A DNA stretch of 5,176 bases from Caldisericia bacterium (GTDB lineage Bacteria; Caldisericota; Caldisericia; UBA6126), in the NCBI GenBank assembly GCA_028708485.1, contig JAQVYZ010000095.1, forward strand, positions 1 to 5,176. Direction: 5' to 3'. The position numbers were made by a program, and so were the translations under genes. The notes beneath the pieces are model-generated. The model made no database searches. It was not told where the DNA came from and saw only the letters and a list, made by a program, of their open reading frames with translations. Position 1 is the first letter of the stretch. Every line of letters starts with the position of its first letter. Below, one piece after another: positions 1 through 5,176 of the stretch.

Positions 1-966
1 CTCCACTCTTTCAAATTTTGAATTTTTATCTAATAATCCATTTTTGGCACCAACCTGCGATAAACAACCGGCTGAATTTGCTAAACCGAGTTGTATGGCT
101 TTTTCAATATCTCCGTTATATCTGATAAAATCCGAAAGAAATCCGGCGGAAAAAGAATCACCCGCCCCCGTTGTATCAACTATTTCTCTGTTTGGATCCG
201 GCATAGCTGAATATAAATATTTGCCATCAGAAACAACAACTCCTTCTCCCCCTTTTGTCATTACGGCAACTCCCGGACAAATTTCATCAATTTTTTTGAA
301 AATTTCTGCTTCGTCTTGAAAAGAAATTTTTGTAAGAAACGATGCCTCCTCTTTATTTAAAATTAAAATATCAACTTTTTTTAAAATTCTTGTTAGGTCT
401 TCTATAGGCATAGACAATTGCACATTGCCTGGATTTATAGCAATTTTTATTTTATTCTCAAAAGCAAAATTTACTATATCTTCAAATGCTTCAGATAATG
501 AGCCCGATAAAGGAGCCAGATAAATCCATTTTGTTTTTAGTTTATTCCAGGGAATATTTTCTTTATTTAATATATCGGCAGCACCTCTGTAAACTAAAAT
601 AGTTCTGTCTTCCCCATCAGAAGAAATAATTATTGAATGATTAGTTGCTTTATCTTTTGATTTTAAAACCAAACTTGAATCTACTTTGAAGGATTTTAAT
701 TCTTCAATGACTTCTTTTCCGCCAATATCCTGACCAACTGCACCACAATAGGCGGTTTTAAATCCCTGTTTTGCAAAAGATACAGCTGTATTTGTTCCAC
801 CTCCACCAAAAGTAAATTTTATATCCTCAACATCTATTTTAGAACCTAACGCCAAACAAATCCCCTCTCCCGTAACAAAATCATCATTGTTTTTTGACAC
901 CTTAAATGCCTTGGACCTCAAATTAATATCTCTTGTGGCTGACCCAAATGTAATTATATCAAACAT
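1..966 (-). CDS. PfkB-family carbohydrate/nucleoside kinase (3' end outside window)
   Basis: An open frame runs from the ATG at 964-966 to the left edge without a stop, giving 322 residues, so the protein is nearly complete (family members are usually 300-350 residues). These are cytosolic ribokinase-fold enzymes that transfer the ATP gamma-phosphate to a sugar or nucleoside hydroxyl. The N-terminus reads MFDIITFGSATRD, the usual first strand. A glycine-rich substrate motif, FGGGGTNTA, lies at residues 53-61; the NxxE-type motif (NKEE) at 204-207; TKGGEG at 237-242; and the C-terminal PfkB signature DTTGAGDSFSAGF at 264-276, with the catalytic Asp at 270 and the anion hole in GAGD. The start lies 12 bases after the MBL hydrolase stop, so the two genes are probably co-transcribed. 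The leader is only A and T, with no Shine-Dalgarno sequence. The substrate cannot be read from the sequence: ribose, fructose-type sugars and nucleosides all remain possible. Family assignment is firm. Confidence 0.9.
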   Translation of the reverse strand, partial: MFDIITFGSATRDINLRSKAFKVSKNNDDFVTGEGICLALGSKIDVEDIKFTFGGGGTNTAVSFAKQGFKTAYCGAVGQDIGGKEVIEELKSFKVDSSLVLKSKDKATNHSIIISSDGEDRTILVYRGAADILNKENIPWNKLKTKWIYLAPLSGSLSEAFEDIVNFAFENKIKIAINPGNVQLSMPIEDLTRILKKVDILILNKEEASFLTKISFQDEAEIFKKIDEICPGVAVMTKGGEGVVVSDGKYLYSAMPDPNREIVDTTGAGDSFSAGFLSDFIRYNGDIEKAIQLGLANSAGCLSQVGAKNGLLDKNSKFERVE

Positions 967-978
967 AATAATAAATAA

Positions 979-1533
979 TTATTTTTTAACTTTATATATT
1001 CCTGCATGACCTGGAATTATAAAATCCGCAGATTGTAAAATTTTTGTTCTACTTTCTTCTAATTTTCCTTTGTCTGATGCGTAGGGATCATTTTTAGGAT
1101 AATTTTCTTTCCAAAAAACATCACCACATACAGCAATTACGCCAATATCAGAACTGACTAAAAGTGTTATTCCATCATAATTATGTCCTGGGGTTTTAAT
1201 TATTTTTATATCATCTGTAAAATTTTCCTCCCAATCCGTAACAGTATTTTTGTCCCATAATCCGAAATATTCTAAAGTTTTTGCATTCGGGAACATACCA
1301 ATATTCCTATAGTGATCTATGTGAGAATGAGTTATACACACGACATCAATATCGTCGATTGATAATCCATTTTCTTTTAATTTATCAATCAAAATTTTCT
1401 GATCTTCTAGAACCCCTGGATCAACGACGAGATTAATACTTTTATCTTTTATTAAAGTAATCGTAGGACAAGTTTTTTCGTCATTTGACTCATCGCTAGT
1501 ATAACCTTCTACTAAAATTTTAACTTCTGCCAT
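979..1533 (-). CDS. MBL-fold metallo-hydrolase, MBLAC1-like
   Basis: This 184-residue protein has the complete metal-binding set of the metallo-beta-lactamase superfamily: HSHIDH at residues 69-74, His117 in TPGHNYD, Asp138 in CGDVF and His176 in PGHAG. These would hold two metal ions that activate water for hydrolysis. The N-terminal pattern (KILVEGYT, then LVVDPG at 35-40) and the segment after the HxHxDH motif (NIGMFPNAKTLEYFGLW) resemble, from memory, the short single-domain group that includes MBLAC1. It lacks the extra domains of RNase J, CPSF or flavo-diiron proteins. No signal peptide or membrane segment is visible, so it is likely cytosolic. The ATG at 1531-1533 lies 14 bases after the TrpR-like stop, with an A/T-only leader and no Shine-Dalgarno sequence. 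The substrate is unknown; a thioester, phosphoester or nucleic acid are all possible. Fold and metal site are well supported. Confidence 0.9.
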   Translation of the reverse strand: MAEVKILVEGYTSDESNDEKTCPTITLIKDKSINLVVDPGVLEDQKILIDKLKENGLSIDDIDVVCITHSHIDHYRNIGMFPNAKTLEYFGLWDKNTVTDWEENFTDDIKIIKTPGHNYDGITLLVSSDIGVIAVCGDVFWKENYPKNDPYASDKGKLEESRTKILQSADFIIPGHAGIYKVKK

Positions 1534-4500
1534 AATTTATTTTTTATTTATACATGATCTCGGGATGGCGTGAAAAGTAGTGCTTCTTTTTCCAGCTCTT
1601 TATCATTTTCAAACTTTTCAATAACTGCATCAAGCAAATCGGGCAAAATTCTATTAGCCGGACTGAAATTCTTAATTGCTCCTAACGGCGACAAACTTTT
1701 TGCGCCATCTTTTTCCGATTTTTTAAATCGCTTCAATCTTTTTTTGCGATTTTCAATTAATCTTTTTACAATAATTTTATAACCGCTGTCATCTTGTAGC
1801 AAACATTTATGAACATTGGAAATTTTTTCATTTCCTACTCCGAGTATTTTTATTATCTCTTTATATTTATAATTCCCCGATAAAAGTACCGCTGTTTCAA
1901 TTCTTCTCATTAAAGTTGCAATTTCATCAGCAGTCAACAAACTTTTAATGAATAAACGAACTTCGTTTCTATCTTTCAACGAATCTATCATATCATAAAA
2001 TTCACCAATCATTTGAATCCTTTTTTCTTTGGGAAGATCATTTAAATGAAACGTCGTCATTATTTTTTAACACCTGTGCACCGGTGCACAGGTGTGTCAC
2101 TGTTATTTGTTGTCTATGTTATTTATTGTTTGCGGATAAATTTAGTTTTCTTTCTGTTTCGGCGATTGCGATTTTGGTTTTTAAAACAGAATCCGGATTT
2201 AAAGAAATTGACTCAATCCCCCTTTCCACTAAAAATTGTGCAAAGTCAGGAAAATCGCTGGGACCTTGTCCGCAAATACCAATATATTTATTGTTATTCT
2301 GACACACTGTGATGGCTTCCTCAATAAGTTCTTTAACTGCCTCATCTTTTTCATTTCCAATGGAGGACAAATTAGAATTATCTCTGTCTAATCCTAAAGC
2401 CAATTGAGTTAAGTCATTTGAACCAATTGAAAACCCGTCAAAAATTTCCAAAAACTTTTCTGCCAAAATAACATTTGATGGAACTTCGCACATTACATAA
2501 ATTTTCAATCCATTTTCTCCTTGTTTCAAACCATTTTGAGCTAAAATCTCTACAACTTTTTTACCTTCATCTAAAGTTCTACAAAATGGAACCATTGGAA
2601 TAACATTGTCTAATCCAAATTCTTCTCTTACTTTTTTCATTGCTTTACACTCCAATATAAAAGCATCTTTAAAACTTGGATGATAATATCTTGAAGCTCC
2701 GCGGAATCCAATCATAGGATTTTCTTCTTCCGGCTCATACATTTCTCCGCCAATTAAAGACCTGTATTCATTTGTTTTAAAATCAGAAAATCTTACAATT
2801 ACCGGCTTTGGGTAAAAAGCCGAACCAATCATTCCAATTCCCTCGGCTAATTTATCAACATAAAATTGATCTTTATCTTCGTAACCCAAGGTCAGGGCAT
2901 CAATTTTCTTTTTTAAAGCCGGGCTTAGTTTTTTATAATTTATTAAAGCATTTGGATGAACCTTGATTTCATTGGCAATAATAAATTCCTCTCTGGCAAG
3001 ACCAACTCCGTCGTTTGGTATAAAACTTAAATTAAAAGCATTAGACGGTTCGCCGACGTTCATTAAAATTTTTGTTTTGGTCTTTGGTAAATTAGAAATA
3101 TCTGTTTTTTTAATTTCAAACGGAACTATGCCCTCATAAACTCTGCCCTGTTCACCTCCTGCACAAGAAACTGTTATTTCTTTTCCTGTTTTTATTTTTT
3201 TTGTACCATTAATGGCGCCAACAACCGTTGGAACTCCCAGTTCCCTTCCGACAATCGCGGCGTGACAAGTTCTTCCACCTCTGTTTGTTACAATTGCTTT
3301 AGCAATTTTCATTGCCGGAACCCAATCAGGGTCTGTCATATCTGTTACCAAGACCTCCCCCTCTTTGAATTTTTCTATGTCTTTTACAGACATAATTATT
3401 TTTGAGACCCCTTGACCAATTTTACTTCCAACACTTAAGCCCTCCACCAATAATGTTTTTTTAGCTGACTCGCTTAATTTATATTCTTCTAAAACATTTA
3501 GATTTTTTTTACTTTGAACTGTTTCCGGTCTGGCTTGAACAATAAACAACTCATTAGTTTTTCCGTCTTTGGCCCATTCCATATCCATTGATTTTTTATA
3601 ATGCTCCTCAACTATCATTGACCATTTTGCTAAGGACAAAACATCTTCATCACTGATGCAAAAATTGTCTCTTTCCTTTTTTGTTGTAATAATGTCCCTT
3701 GTGGGCTTTTTAGGATTATTTGTATAAGTTAGTTTAACCAATTTTGAACCCAATCTTTTCTCTAAAATTGGCTTAAATCCTTTTTTGAGAGTTGTTTCAA
3801 AAACATAAAATTGATCCGGGTCAACCCTACCTTTAACAACATTTTCTCCTAAGCCATAGCTTGCATTGATTAAAACTATTTCTCCAAAACCTGACTCTGT
3901 TTCACAGGAAAACATAACTCCGGAAGTTCCCAGATCAGACCTTACCATTTTTTGTACACCCACTGACAAAGCAACGGAAAGATGGTCTATTTTAACCTGC
4001 TCTCTATATACAATTGCTCTATCTGTAAAAAAAGAAACAAAACAATCCTTGACGGCTTTTAAAATATTTTCTGTTCCGGTTATATTCAAATATGTTTCAA
4101 ATTGTCCGGCGAAAGAAGCATCCGGATTATCTTCAGCTACGCCGGAGGTTCTTACGGCAACATCAGTATTTTCAACATTATATTTTTGAGATAATTTTTC
4201 ATAGGCTGAAAATAATTCTTTTTTCAATTCTTCAGGAAAAATTCCTGTGGCAATTTTTTCTCTAGCCGCCTTTCCAACTGCCCTGACAGATTGTAAATTT
4301 TTCGGGTCTAAATTTTTAAAAATTTCTGATAAATTTTTATCCAGTGCGTTTGCTTTAATAAATTTCCAGTAAAAACTGGCTGTTATAGCAAAACCATATG
4401 GTACATTAACACCTTTTGAGGTTAATTGAGTGTACATTTCACCCAAAGAAGCATTTTTCCTCCAACTAAGGGCACGTCTTCCATTCTTACTTCATCAAAC

Positions 4501-5176
4501 CATAAAATATTTTTTTCTGATTTTTCCATAAAATAAATTTATTTAATTTTTATTATTTTTTGTGCGATTGCCAGTTCTTCATCTGTCTCAATCGCTAAAA
4601 TTTTTGTCTTTTTTAATATATTTAGGTCTTTACAAATCATATCTCTTATCTTTTTTGAACCAAAACCAATAGTTCCTGTGAAAACCAACACATCACATCC
4701 GTCTAATATAGCAAAATATGAACCGATATATTTTTTTATAGAATACACGAAAACATCCAAAGCAAGTTTGGCTTTTTTGTCGCCGGCTTTTATCATTTCA
4801 AGAACTTTTAACATATTATCTTGACCGCAAATTCCCTTAATACCTGATTCTTTGTTTAAAATTTCACTTGCTTTTTCTATGGAAAAATTTTTGACTAATT
4901 CCAAAACAATTCCGGCATCTATGTTACCTGGTCTCGTCATCATAGTCAGTCCCTCTTGGGGTGTAAAACCCATGGAAGTATCTATTGCTTTACCATTTTT
5001 AATAGCCGTAATACTGGAGCCACCACCCAAATGACAGGTGATAACTTTGCCGGATAATTTTCTAGAAACATGTTGATGTGAAACTCCATGAAAACCATAT
5101 CTTCTGAAGTTAAATTCTTTTACAATTTCTTCCGGCAGAGCGTAGGTATATGATTTTTCCGGCAAATCTTTAAAAA

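Overview
The window is AT-rich (roughly one third G+C by eye) and every gene lies on the minus strand, head to tail, with very short spacers. Transcription runs from right to left: acetate kinase (ackA, 5' end beyond the right edge), phosphoenolpyruvate synthase (ppsA), a TrpR/YerC-type DNA-binding protein, a small metallo-beta-lactamase-fold hydrolase, and a PfkB-family sugar/nucleoside kinase (3' end beyond the left edge). The spacers are 9, 58, 14 and 12 bases, which points to one operon. All four visible stop codons are TAA, and no in-frame TGA suggests a recoded genetic code.

The layout suggests a fermentative anaerobe with a compact genome. The short divergent acetate kinase, the YerC/YecD-like regulator and the A/T-only leaders without Shine-Dalgarno (SD) sequences fit the Candidate Phyla Radiation (Patescibacteria/Parcubacteria-type bacteria). 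This is inferred from style; no rRNA or marker gene is present to prove it.

Region by region: 4539-5176 holds the C-terminal part of acetate kinase. Positions 2119-4529 hold the whole of ppsA, with an apparent one-base deletion in an A run near its 5' end that breaks the reading frame at codon 26. Positions 2061-2118 are the only spacer of any size and contain a perfect 26-bp palindrome (2070-2095), GC-rich against the background. It sits directly in front of the TrpR-like gene (1548-2060) and includes the only SD-like sequence seen ahead of any start in the window. Positions 979-1533 encode the MBL-fold hydrolase with a full metal-ligand set, and 1-966 the PfkB kinase.

Together ackA and ppsA act at the acetate/ATP and pyruvate/PEP nodes, and the PfkB kinase phosphorylates a sugar or nucleoside. 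The embedded TrpR-like protein could regulate the downstream half of the operon, itself included, through the palindrome; that link is inferred. The points most worth a second look are the palindrome, the ppsA frameshift and the altered nucleotide loop of the acetate kinase.
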